64,000 bases of DNA from an uncultured Pelagibacteraceae bacterium (lineage in GTDB: Bacteria > Pseudomonadota > Alphaproteobacteria > Pelagibacterales > Pelagibacteraceae), in contig CACNQD010000001.1 in assembly GCA_902622545.1 (NCBI GenBank), forward strand, positions 124,001 to 188,000. The letters run 5' to 3'. The notes beneath the pieces are model-generated. The model saw only the letters and a list, made by a program, of their open reading frames with translations, was not told the DNA's origin and did not search any database. The first letter of the stretch is position 1, and each line of letters opens with the position of its first letter. The translations under genes and the position numbers were made by a program. This document shows, piece by piece, positions 28,285 through 36,055 of the stretch.

Positions 28285-28515
28285 TTAGATTTTGTGAGCA
28301 ACTGTTCTTACAAATGTTCTATTTGTTGATTGTTTGTGAGCTAAAATAACTTGGTCTGAATTTAAAGATTCATACTTTCTTGCAAATTTAGCTTTTTCTT
28401 TGATTAATTGCCTACTTGTTACTTTATATAAAATTAGAAAATTAAATAGTGTGAATGCGAATGCTGACCAAACATAAAGCCCGTATCCGTTCATAATAAG
28501 TAAATCTAAATTCAT
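28285..28515 (-). CDS. ccmD: CcmD-like cytochrome c maturation protein
   Basis: A 76-residue protein with one membrane helix. NGYGLYVWSAFAFTLFNFLI is the CcmD hallmark, followed by a basic cytoplasmic tail. CcmD helps release haem-loaded CcmE from the CcmABC complex. It is a little longer than typical CcmD (50-70 residues), with an extra tail after residue 50. It overlaps the ccmC stop by four bases and precedes ccmE. Confidence 0.9.
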   Translation of the reverse strand: MNLDLLIMNGYGLYVWSAFAFTLFNFLILYKVTSRQLIKEKAKFARKYESLNSDQVILAHKQSTNRTFVRTVAHKI

Positions 28516-29219
28516 ATTCTATTTAAACCTTTGTTTTTAACTTTTATCAACTCCACATTATATTTCATCAAAAAAATTAACATAGAAAATAGTGCAAATG
28601 CCGCAGTCATCAAAAATAAAGGTATTAACATAGATGAATGAATGGTGCTTTCTGATAAAACATTTATCGATGAAGGTTGATGTAAAGTTGCCCACCAATC
28701 TACAGAATATTTGATAATTGGAACGTTAATCACACCTATAATTGAAATATATGATGAGATTTTAACTGCTTTGTTCTTTTCAAAAAGTTTCCAAGATAAT
28801 AAATATAAAAAATAGAATAAAAATAATACCAACATAGAAGTTATTCTAGGATCCCAAGCCCACCAAGTACCCCATGTTGGTTTGCCCCAAATTGAGCCTG
28901 TAACCAAGGCTATTAGGTTAAAAATAAATCCCGATGGAGCTAAACTTTTTGATATTAATACAAAGTTTTTATTTTTAGAAATTATAACTCCAAGAGATAA
29001 AAAAGCTATCATTGAAAAAATCCCAAGAGAAATCCACGCTGACGGAACGTGTACATACATAATTCTTACAGAGTCACTTTGTAGATAATCTTGAGGAGAC
29101 AATATTAACGCCTCAAATAGACCTACTGACAGAAAAATTATAAATAATATAAATATTAAATTTCTAAATTTAGGTGAAATTAATATTTTCTTTGTTTTCT
29201 CTGTGATTATAGATAACAT
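28512..29219 (-). CDS. ccmC: haem exporter protein CcmC
   Basis: Inner-membrane protein with six membrane spans that presents haem to CcmE. The WWD motif GKPTWGTWWAWDPRITS (about residue 115) and the two conserved His regions (VHVPSAW and the WATLHQPSS loop) are present. I place the start at the ATG at 29219 (235 residues), because a TTG at 29255 would put the start inside a long inverted repeat and give a non-typical N-terminus. It opens the ccmCDEFGH cluster. ccmA and ccmB, the ABC part of the complex, are not in the window. Confidence 0.94.
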   Translation of the reverse strand: MLSIITEKTKKILISPKFRNLIFILFIIFLSVGLFEALILSPQDYLQSDSVRIMYVHVPSAWISLGIFSMIAFLSLGVIISKNKNFVLISKSLAPSGFIFNLIALVTGSIWGKPTWGTWWAWDPRITSMLVLFLFYFLYLLSWKLFEKNKAVKISSYISIIGVINVPIIKYSVDWWATLHQPSSINVLSESTIHSSMLIPLFLMTAAFALFSMLIFLMKYNVELIKVKNKGLNRI

Positions 29220-29244
29220 TTTTTTATTTATATAACGTGAAAAT

Positions 29245-29306
29245 AAACTGATCAAGAATGTTGAGGGAGATAATTGAAGGGAAACGTTAACACCCTTGAT
29301 CAGTTT
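29245..29306 (-). promoter_or_regulatory. 12-bp inverted repeat in the ccmC leader
   Basis: AAACTGATCAAG (29245-29256) and CTTGATCAGTTT (29295-29306) are perfect complements enclosing 38 bases. Inside, on the minus strand, AAGGG and CCCTT can form a second short stem. No U-run follows, so this is not a typical terminator. It ends 26 bases before the preferred ccmC ATG, so it could be a leader RNA hairpin or a protein-binding site. The rest of the 148-base gap to hspQ shows no gene. Confidence 0.6.
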
Positions 29307-29367
29307 GACTATTTATAGAATAATCATTTGTCTAAGTTTTGAGAGAAATGTGTTTAAAAAATGACTA

Positions 29368-29688
29368 TTAATTTGAAGGCTTGAAGTAAGTTGAGCCTTT
29401 TTTTCCTGAGAAGATCTCATTGATCAAAGGATGTTTGATAGGCTCACCTGAATCGTCTTTAATGAGGTTCTGTTCTGATACATAGGCCTCATAAGTAATA
29501 TCATCATTTTCAGCAAGTAAATGATAAAAAGGCTGATCTTTTCTAGGTCTAACATTTTTAGGTATAGATTCGTACCATTCCTCAGAATTATTAAATTCAA
29601 AATCGACGTCATAAATAACGCCTCTGAAATCAAAATGTTTATGTTTGACGACGTCGCCTATTGAGAATTTTGCTTTTTGAATAGTCAC
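29368..29688 (-). CDS. hspQ: heat shock protein HspQ
   Basis: A 106-residue YccV/HspQ-type protein, first described as a hemimethylated-DNA-binding protein and later as a specificity factor for the Lon protease. The sequence FSIGDVVKHKHFDFRGVIYDVD begins the single beta-rich domain and YHLLAENDDITYEAYVSEQNL follows, both conserved in the family. The start is probably GTG at 29688. It stands alone, divergent from yciB. Its transcription into the ccm operon is possible but separated by the inverted repeat. Confidence 0.92.
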   Translation of the reverse strand: MTIQKAKFSIGDVVKHKHFDFRGVIYDVDFEFNNSEEWYESIPKNVRPRKDQPFYHLLAENDDITYEAYVSEQNLIKDDSGEPIKHPLINEIFSGKKGSTYFKPSN

Positions 29689-29765
29689 TACTTAAATATG
29701 TGTATTCTTAAAAAAAAATCAATAAAAAAAATATTAAATTTATACATATCTGGTAGGGTATTCCT

Positions 29766-30317
29766 GTGAATAAGTCTTTAATTAAATTTATTACTGATTT
29801 TGGGCCCTTAGTAATATTTTTTGGTTTTTATTATAAAAGTGGAAAAAATCTGCAAGTAGCTATACCACCTTTGATTATTGCGACAATAATCTCTGTATTT
29901 ATAGTTTGGATATTAGAAAAAAAAATACCTTTTGTTCCTCTTTTAGGTGGTGCGTTAATAACATTTTTTGGTGGTCTAACAATTTATTTCAAAGACCCCA
30001 TCTTTATATATATGAAGCCTACAATAATAAATATAATATTTGCTCTTGCTCTGTTTTTTGGAAAATATTTTACTCGAGAACCAATTTTAAAAAAAATTTT
30101 AGGTAAAACCATGCCATTAAACGATGAGGGATGGGGGAAACTAAATACTAGGTGGATGTTTTTTTTCATTTTTTTAGCAATATTAAATGAGTTTATTTGG
30201 AGAACACAATCAGAAGAATTTTGGGTAAATTTTAAAGTATGGGGAATGTTGCCGATAACAATAATATTTACAGCATTTCAAATTCCTTTAATAAACAAAT
30301 ATAAATTAAATGAATAA
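29766..30317 (+). CDS. yciB: intracellular septation protein A / YciB (IspZ)
   Basis: A 183-residue inner-membrane protein with five to six membrane segments. DFGPLVIFFGFYYKSG at the N-terminus and WGKLNTRWMFFFIFLAILNEFIWRT match the YciB family, whose members affect cell envelope integrity and cell division. The start codon is GTG at 29766. It overlaps the DUF2794 gene by 8 bases. In alphaproteobacteria yciB is commonly linked to ftsY and ccm genes, so finding it in this neighbourhood is in keeping with ancestral order. Confidence 0.92.
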   Translation: MNKSLIKFITDFGPLVIFFGFYYKSGKNLQVAIPPLIIATIISVFIVWILEKKIPFVPLLGGALITFFGGLTIYFKDPIFIYMKPTIINIIFALALFFGKYFTREPILKKILGKTMPLNDEGWGKLNTRWMFFFIFLAILNEFIWRTQSEEFWVNFKVWGMLPITIIFTAFQIPLINKYKLNE

Positions 30318-30648
30318 AGATTTAAAACTTGTAGTCGATAATTCTTTCAAAAAAAAAGAAAATAAACTTTTTTTTGAAAAAAAAGAGTTAAAAAATATTT
30401 TGGATTTATACGCTAAAATGGTTTCAAAGGGATCTTGGAAAGATTATGGTCTTCATATTTCCTCTAAGAGGGTAAGTTTTAGCGTGTTTAGAAATGCTGC
30501 TGAAAATGCTGTTTATAATATTAGCAAAAACTTCAAGCCTTCTAATAAAAATCTTAAATATTTGATTACAGATAACAGAAACCGTATAATAAAAAATTCT
30601 GATAACTTGGAAAAATTATTAAAAGATATAGATTGGAAAAAAATTTAG
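30310..30648 (+). CDS. DUF2794 family protein
   Basis: A 112-residue soluble protein found almost only in alphaproteobacteria. The recognisable core is FFEKKELKNILDLYAKMVSK, then GSWKDYGLHI and RVSFSVFRNAAENAVYNISK, matching the family consensus (Leu-rich helix, then W-x-D-Y and VFSVFR). Function is unknown. It is coupled to yciB by an 8-base overlap and ends one base from the convergent Bax-inhibitor-like gene. Confidence 0.85.
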   Translation: MNKDLKLVVDNSFKKKENKLFFEKKELKNILDLYAKMVSKGSWKDYGLHISSKRVSFSVFRNAAENAVYNISKNFKPSNKNLKYLITDNRNRIIKNSDNLEKLLKDIDWKKI

Positions 30649-30649
30649 T

Positions 30650-31405
30650 TTATCTTCTTTGACCAAAAAGTCTCAATAACATTATAAATAGATTAATGAA
30701 ATCAAGATAAAGCGTTAAAGCTCCCATTATTGCTTTTTTGCCAGAAATTTCAATTGTATCACTTGCCGAATACATATTCTTAATTTTCTGAGTATCATAG
30801 GCGGTCAAACCTACAAATATTAAAACACCCAATATTGATACAACAAAATACATCATCGCAGATTTTAGAAATATATTAACTAATGAAGCGATAATTATTC
30901 CAATTAGACCCATCATTAAAAATGAACCTAATTTAGTTAAGTCTCTTTTAGTTGTGTATCCGTAAATACTCATTGCTCCAAACGTTGCTGATGTGATGAA
31001 GAAAACTCTTGCTACACTTACTCCTGTATAAACTAAAAGTATCCAAGACAAAGATAATCCCATTAATGAAGCAAATATCCAAAATACGGTTTGTGCCTTG
31101 GCTGAACTCATTTTGTTAATTCCAAAACTCATATAAAAAACGATACCTAATGGAGCTAACATAATTAACCATTTCAAACCTGAATTAAATATAGCGTTCC
31201 CAAAACTTGTAAGTCCTGTGATTATTCCCGCACTGTCTGTAACTACAGACATTTTAAATGATAAAAGTGAGATTATACCTGTTAAAAGAACTCCAGTTGC
31301 CATGTAGTTATAGACCTTCAACATGTAAGATCTTAAACCTGCATTCCAACCTACGTTCTTTTTAACACTTGTTGCTTCAAATATGTTTTGTCTGTTAAAA
31401 TCCAT
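30650..31405 (-). CDS. Bax inhibitor-1/YccA family membrane protein
   Basis: A 251-residue protein with seven predicted membrane segments and an N-terminal cytoplasmic region (about 1-30) beginning MDFNRQNIFEATSV. YNYMATGVLLTGIISLL and the C-terminal FVGLTAYDTQKIKNMYSA followed by LTLYLDFINLFIMLLRLFGQRR are the signature of the family, which includes pH-sensitive Ca2+ leak channels. The Asp pair that forms the pH sensor is represented by the Asp residues in the last two helices (AYDTQK, YLDFIN). It is divergently transcribed from the aldo/keto reductase gene. Confidence 0.92.
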   Translation of the reverse strand: MDFNRQNIFEATSVKKNVGWNAGLRSYMLKVYNYMATGVLLTGIISLLSFKMSVVTDSAGIITGLTSFGNAIFNSGLKWLIMLAPLGIVFYMSFGINKMSSAKAQTVFWIFASLMGLSLSWILLVYTGVSVARVFFITSATFGAMSIYGYTTKRDLTKLGSFLMMGLIGIIIASLVNIFLKSAMMYFVVSILGVLIFVGLTAYDTQKIKNMYSASDTIEISGKKAIMGALTLYLDFINLFIMLLRLFGQRR

Positions 31406-31471
31406 AAATATAATATAATTATTTTAAACTTATATTCAATGGTCAAAACTGGCCAGGATTATTAAAAATTT

Positions 31472-32509
31472 ATGAATTTTAAAAAACTAGGTAACACAGA
31501 CATAAATGTTAGTACAATTTGTCTCGGCACTATGACATGGGGGGAGCAAAATTCAGAAAAAGATGCATTCGAGCAGATGGATTATGCTTTTGAAAAAAAT
31601 GTAAATTTTTGGGACACTGCTGAAATATACGCGATACCGCCTAAAGAAAGCACTTATGGTAAAACAGAAGAAATAATCGGTAATTGGTTTACAAAAACAA
31701 AAAAAAGAAGCAAGGTAGTGCTTGCAACTAAAGTATCTGGCCCTGGACCAGGTTGGATTAGAGGTGGTGGAAATCAATATGATGAAAAAAATTTAAATGA
31801 AGCTGTTGATAATAGTCTTAAAAGATTAAAAACTGATTATATCGACTTATATCAATTACATTGGCCTGAAAGAAAAACAAATTTTTTTGGAAGACTAGGT
31901 TATGAACATAAAGATGATAATGATTGGAATAAATTTGAAGATATTCTCAACGCTTTAGATAAAATAATCAAAAGTGGTAAAATTAGATATATTGGCCTTT
32001 CAAATGAAACAGCATGGGGATTGTCAAAATTTTTGGAAATTTCAAAGTTAAAAAAACTTCCTCGAATGATGTCTGTTCAAAATCCGTATAGTCTTTTGAA
32101 TAGATCTTATGAGGTAGGATTAGCAGAAATTTCAGTGAGAGAAAGAAGTGGTCTTTTAGCTTATTCACCCCTTGCATTTGGTTATTTAACCGGAAAATAT
32201 AGAAATGGAGAATTGCCAAAAAATTCTAGAATGCACTTGTTCGGAGACAAGTTTTCACGGTATAAAACTGAAAATGGCCAATTAGCCATTGAAAAATACT
32301 TTAGTATTTCAAAAAAGTACAATTTAGATTTATCCCAAATGAGTTTAAAATTCTGCGAACTGCAACCGTTCATAACCAGTGTAATAATCGGTGCTACAAC
32401 AATGGAGCAGTTGAAAACTGATATAGAAAGTGTAAATATAAATCTTAATAACGAGATAATTGATGAAATTAATGAAGTACAAAAACTGTATCCAAATCCA
32501 TGTCCATAA
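31472..32509 (+). CDS. aldo/keto reductase (Tas-like)
   Basis: An NADP-dependent oxidoreductase of the TIM-barrel AKR superfamily, 345 residues. The catalytic tetrad is visible: Asp in FWDTAEIYAIP, with its Tyr, Lys in VLATKVSGPGP and His in YQLHWPERK. The phrase KESTYGKTEEIIGNW and the long insert after the His are typical of the E. coli Tas subgroup. C-terminal GATTMEQLKTDIESVN contacts the 2'-phosphate of NADPH. Its physiological carbonyl substrate is unknown. The stop overlaps the start of the IalB-like gene by 10 bases. Confidence 0.92.
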   Translation: MNFKKLGNTDINVSTICLGTMTWGEQNSEKDAFEQMDYAFEKNVNFWDTAEIYAIPPKESTYGKTEEIIGNWFTKTKKRSKVVLATKVSGPGPGWIRGGGNQYDEKNLNEAVDNSLKRLKTDYIDLYQLHWPERKTNFFGRLGYEHKDDNDWNKFEDILNALDKIIKSGKIRYIGLSNETAWGLSKFLEISKLKKLPRMMSVQNPYSLLNRSYEVGLAEISVRERSGLLAYSPLAFGYLTGKYRNGELPKNSRMHLFGDKFSRYKTENGQLAIEKYFSISKKYNLDLSQMSLKFCELQPFITSVIIGATTMEQLKTDIESVNINLNNEIIDEINEVQKLYPNPCP

Positions 32510-33006
32510 TTAAAAAAACAATTTTTCTATTAATACTTGTTCTCAGTTTTAACTCATTGAATGCACAAGAAATAAAAAAAATTGGTAAATTTAAAGATTG
32601 GGAAACAATAGTTGTAACAGATGAAGCTGCAAAATTATGTTTTGCTCAGTCTAAGCCAGTTTTACAGTCCCCCAAAAATAATGTTCGAGAGGCAAGGCTA
32701 TTTATAAGTTTTAGACCTTCAGAAAAAATTTCTGACGAAGTAAGTATTACTTCAGGTTACGAATACAATGTGCAAAATGCAATACTAGCAAAATCAGGTA
32801 AAAATAAAATCAAGTTCGACATTTCTAAAGATAATTTTGCTTGGATCGCTAACAATAAAGTTGAAAAAAAAATGATTAGTGTAATGAAAAAAGGATCACG
32901 AATTATGATCACAGGTTATAACAAGTCTGGTTCTCAAACAATTGATCACTACTCTCTAATGGGTTTTACAAAAGCATACAATAGCGCAAAAAAAAATTGT
33001 AGCTAA
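32500..33006 (+). CDS. invasion-associated locus B (IalB) family protein
   Basis: A 168-residue exported protein with a signal peptide (about 1-22, ending LNAQE). KFKDWETIVVTDEAAKLCFAQ, then RLFISFRPSEKISDEVSITSGY, matches the IalB family, a periplasmic or outer-membrane-associated group common in alphaproteobacteria and not limited to pathogens. Two Cys residues, one near the start of the domain and the other at the C-terminus (KKNCS), could form a disulfide. Its role here is unknown. It is coupled to the aldo/keto reductase gene by overlap and is followed 21 bases later by argG. Confidence 0.82.
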   Translation: MSIIKKTIFLLILVLSFNSLNAQEIKKIGKFKDWETIVVTDEAAKLCFAQSKPVLQSPKNNVREARLFISFRPSEKISDEVSITSGYEYNVQNAILAKSGKNKIKFDISKDNFAWIANNKVEKKMISVMKKGSRIMITGYNKSGSQTIDHYSLMGFTKAYNSAKKNCS

Positions 33007-33027
33007 TGAACACCAAGTAACAACCTA

Positions 33028-34203
33028 ATGAAAAAAATAGTCTTAGCTTACTCTGGTGGTTTAGATACATCTATTATTCTTAAATGGTTGCAAGAAAACT
33101 ATAAAGCTGAAGTGATTGCTTATACAGCTGATATTGGCCAGGAAATGGATAGAAAAAAGATTATTAGAAACGCAAAAAAATTAGGTGTTAAAAAAATAAT
33201 AATTAAAAATCTTAAAAATATTTTTGTAAAAGATTACGTATTTCCAATGATTAGAGGTCATGCGATTTATGAGGGAGTTTATTTGCTTGGTACATCTATT
33301 GCGAGACCATTAATTGCAAGAGATCAAATTCAAGTTGCAAAGAAATTCAAAGCATTTGCTGTTTCACATGGTGCAACGGGAAAAGGAAATGATCAAGTAA
33401 GATTTGAATTAGGATATCATTATTTTGGTCCAAAAATAAAAGTTATAGCCCCATGGAGAATTTGGAAATTAAAATCAAGAACTGATTTAATCAAATATGC
33501 AAAAAAACATAAAATTTCAATTCCAAAAGACAAAAAAGGAGCACCACCTTTTTCAGTAGATGACAATTTATTTCATACATCAACCGAGGGTAAAGTTTTA
33601 GAAAATCCAAAAAATTCAGCTCCTGAATTTATATTTCAAAGAACAACTTCGCCCGAAAAAGCACCTAATAAACCTACATATGTTTCTATTGGATTTAAAA
33701 ACGGTGATCCAATTATTGTTAATGGTAAGAAATTAACTCCAGAAAAACTGTTAGAAAAATTAAACCAGCTAGGTGGAAAAAATGGAGTTGGAAGAGTTGA
33801 CCTGGTTGAAAATAGATTTATCGGGATTAAATCAAGAGGGGTTTATGAAACTCCTGGAGGAACATTGCTTTTAATTGCTCATAGAGCAATGGAGTCTGTA
33901 ACACTAGATAAAGAAACTATGCATAAAAAAGATTCTATAATGCCAAGATATGCAGAATTAATCTATAATGGTTATTGGTTTTCAAAAGAAAGATTCAAAT
34001 TACAAAAAATTGTGGATCTAAAAAGAAATAAGGTAAATGGAAGTGTTAAGCTAAAACTTTATAAGGGAAATGTTTCAATTCATTCAAGAATGACTACTAG
34101 TGGTGCCTATTCAATGAAAAAAGTATCTTTTGAAGAAAATAAAACCTTTAATAAATCAAATGTTGAAAGATTTATTAATTTGCACAAAAAAAAATTAAAA
34201 TAA
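33028..34203 (+). CDS. argG: argininosuccinate synthase
   Basis: Condenses citrulline and aspartate with ATP to argininosuccinate, the penultimate step of arginine synthesis. It has 391 residues, the usual size for this family. The ATP pyrophosphatase P-loop AYSGGLDTSIILKWL is at residues 6-20; GTSIARPLIARDQ (residues about 92-104) and SHGATGKGNDQVRFEL (about 114-129) bind the substrates. The gene ends six bases before the photolyase-like gene. argH is not in this window. Confidence 0.97.
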   Translation: MKKIVLAYSGGLDTSIILKWLQENYKAEVIAYTADIGQEMDRKKIIRNAKKLGVKKIIIKNLKNIFVKDYVFPMIRGHAIYEGVYLLGTSIARPLIARDQIQVAKKFKAFAVSHGATGKGNDQVRFELGYHYFGPKIKVIAPWRIWKLKSRTDLIKYAKKHKISIPKDKKGAPPFSVDDNLFHTSTEGKVLENPKNSAPEFIFQRTTSPEKAPNKPTYVSIGFKNGDPIIVNGKKLTPEKLLEKLNQLGGKNGVGRVDLVENRFIGIKSRGVYETPGGTLLLIAHRAMESVTLDKETMHKKDSIMPRYAELIYNGYWFSKERFKLQKIVDLKRNKVNGSVKLKLYKGNVSIHSRMTTSGAYSMKKVSFEENKTFNKSNVERFINLHKKKLK

Positions 34204-34209
34204 AGAAAT

Positions 34210-35352
34210 ATGAATTTTGAAGCATCAAGAGCGAAAGCTGTAGATAAATTAAATCAGTTTGTTGAAAAAAATCTTTCTGATTATTCAAAGCTGAGAAATT
34301 TTGATTTTGGTCCCGATAAAAGAGATAATGTTTCATGCTTATCACCTTATGTTACGCACGGTGTTCTTAATGAAATTGAAATTATAAAAAAATCACTTGA
34401 TAAATTTTCTTTTTCAAAAAATGAAAAGTTTATACAGGAAGTACTTTGGAGAACTTACTGGAAAGGATGGTTAGAGTTAAGACCTAATGTTTGGAGTGAC
34501 TATTTGATTGATTTAAGAAATATTAAAGAAAAATATAAAGATGAAAAAAATTATCAAAATGCAATAGAAGGTAAAACAAATATTGATTGTTTTAATGAAT
34601 GGGTAAATGAGTTAAAAAATTATAACTACCTCCACAATCACACTAGAATGTGGTTTGCCAGTATTTGGATTTTTACACTTGATTTACCTTGGCAGCTTGG
34701 TGCCGAATTTTTTATGCAACACCTTTTTGATGGCGATGCTGCATCAAATACTCTTGGATGGAGATGGGTTGCGGGAGTTCAAACACAAGGAAAACATTAT
34801 CTAGCAAGTGAATGGAATATTAAAAAATTCACGAGTAATAGATTTAAAAATATTAGATTAAATGAAAATGCTCCTCCAAAAATTTCTAAAAGAACTTATT
34901 CAATAATAAAACAAGATTTTAAAAATTCTGAAAATATTGAACCGGTTAATTTATTAATTTTTGATAATAATCTTTCTTTCGAATTCACAGACTTTAAAGA
35001 TAGTAAATTTAAAAAAATATATTTAGTCTCTAACAAAAATGAAAACAGATCAATCAAACTTAATGAAAAAGTATCAAAATTTAAGTACCTTCTATTTGAA
35101 GATCAAGAAAAAAGATTAAAAGAACAATCAATTGATTGCGAAATAATTGATATAAACGAAATTAAAAAGATTGATGAAAGAAATATTGGATTGTATCCGA
35201 CGGTTGGAGAAAACCTAGATTATATTAATTTAAATAATTTAAAAATAAATTTTTTATATAGAAGACTAGATCAATATTCTTGGCAATATTGTAATAAAGG
35301 TTTTTTTAATTTTAAAAATTATATTCCCAAAATTATTTCAAACTTTACTTAA
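34210..35352 (+). CDS. photolyase/cryptochrome-like FAD-binding protein with a rearranged domain order
   Basis: Residues 1 to about 225 form the helical FAD-binding domain of the photolyase superfamily: CLSPYVTHGVLNEIEI, EVLWRTYWKGWLELRP, HNHTRMWFASIWIFTLDLPW and LFDGDAASNTLGWRWVAGVQ. The usual N-terminal antenna-binding alpha/beta domain of about 130-200 residues is absent; the protein begins directly with a helix (MNFEASRAKAVDKLNQFV). Residues 230-380 form a second region with beta-alpha-like stretches (NLLIFDNNLSFEF, KKIYLVSNK, FKYLLFEDQ). It could be a displaced antenna domain. DNA repair or light sensing is inferred. Six bases behind argG. Confidence 0.8.
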   Translation: MNFEASRAKAVDKLNQFVEKNLSDYSKLRNFDFGPDKRDNVSCLSPYVTHGVLNEIEIIKKSLDKFSFSKNEKFIQEVLWRTYWKGWLELRPNVWSDYLIDLRNIKEKYKDEKNYQNAIEGKTNIDCFNEWVNELKNYNYLHNHTRMWFASIWIFTLDLPWQLGAEFFMQHLFDGDAASNTLGWRWVAGVQTQGKHYLASEWNIKKFTSNRFKNIRLNENAPPKISKRTYSIIKQDFKNSENIEPVNLLIFDNNLSFEFTDFKDSKFKKIYLVSNKNENRSIKLNEKVSKFKYLLFEDQEKRLKEQSIDCEIIDINEIKKIDERNIGLYPTVGENLDYINLNNLKINFLYRRLDQYSWQYCNKGFFNFKNYIPKIISNFT

Positions 35353-35365
35353 TTTTTGTTAATTT

Positions 35366-36055
35366 TTATCTTGCAAGTTTTATGAAGATGTCACCCATAC
35401 CAGCATCTAGTTCCTCTAGCGGTGTATTATTTCTTAGTTCACAGTATCGACCAGTAATTTGATGATTTTTGACTAAATCAATATCATCATTTTTACATCT
35501 TCTTCCATTATGTAATAATCCTATAACTATTCTATTATTAAGATTATACACTTGATCTCTATTGATTTTTTTGCCATCACAAAAATATTCTTTATTTACT
35601 CTATTTGGAAAATCACTTTTGTTGCAAGGGTTTTTAATTGTTATAACGTAGAATTCTCTTAGGCCATCTACAAATTTATATTTCATTTTTTGGACCTCTG
35701 AATACTTCATGATATCGCAAGAACAAGGTACACAGCACCTATAATAATTACCGCAAATTTTATTGTTTGTTTTATTTTCTTTTACAAACAAAAATTCTGA
35801 ATCACTCCCCGGATCAATTAATGATCCAGAAACTGCGCAATATAATTTATTAAACTCAATAAAATCTTTATAAGTAATTTTTTTATCTATGATATATTTA
35901 AAAAATTTAGGTCCAGCAGCATTTCGGTTTTTGTCAGGAAATATCCTAGACCAGTCGGTTATTAATTCTTTGTGGTAATTTTTTTCTTCTGCAACTAATT
36001 CGATTTGAAAAAAAACTGCAAAAATTAAAAAAAATTTTAGTAAAATATTTTTCAT
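35366..36055 (-). CDS. Cys-rich secreted protein of unknown function
   Basis: A 229-residue protein with a signal peptide (about 1-22, FLIFAVFFQIELVAEE). The mature part has ten Cys residues, five of them in the cluster KICGNYYRCCVPCSCDI near residue 100, and the rest spread singly (NPC, YFC, RRC, RYC). That number suggests disulfides or metal binding in the periplasm. The Asp/Trp-rich N-terminus ITDWSRIFPDKNRNAAGPK has no family I recognise. It overlaps the upstream FG-GAP/ASPIC gene by four bases, so both are likely exported partners. Confidence 0.7.
   Translation of the reverse strand: MKNILLKFFLIFAVFFQIELVAEEKNYHKELITDWSRIFPDKNRNAAGPKFFKYIIDKKITYKDFIEFNKLYCAVSGSLIDPGSDSEFLFVKENKTNNKICGNYYRCCVPCSCDIMKYSEVQKMKYKFVDGLREFYVITIKNPCNKSDFPNRVNKEYFCDGKKINRDQVYNLNNRIVIGLLHNGRRCKNDDIDLVKNHQITGRYCELRNNTPLEELDAGMGDIFIKLAR

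Noticed and set aside
29220-29255. Longer CcmC from a TTG start at 29255
   Set aside because: It would start inside the inverted repeat and give a non-typical N-terminus; the ATG at 29219 fits CcmC proteins better.
31446-31466. Palindrome CTGGCCAG between Bax-inhibitor and aldo/keto reductase genes
   Set aside because: Only 8 bases, no partner site seen; too short to call an operator.
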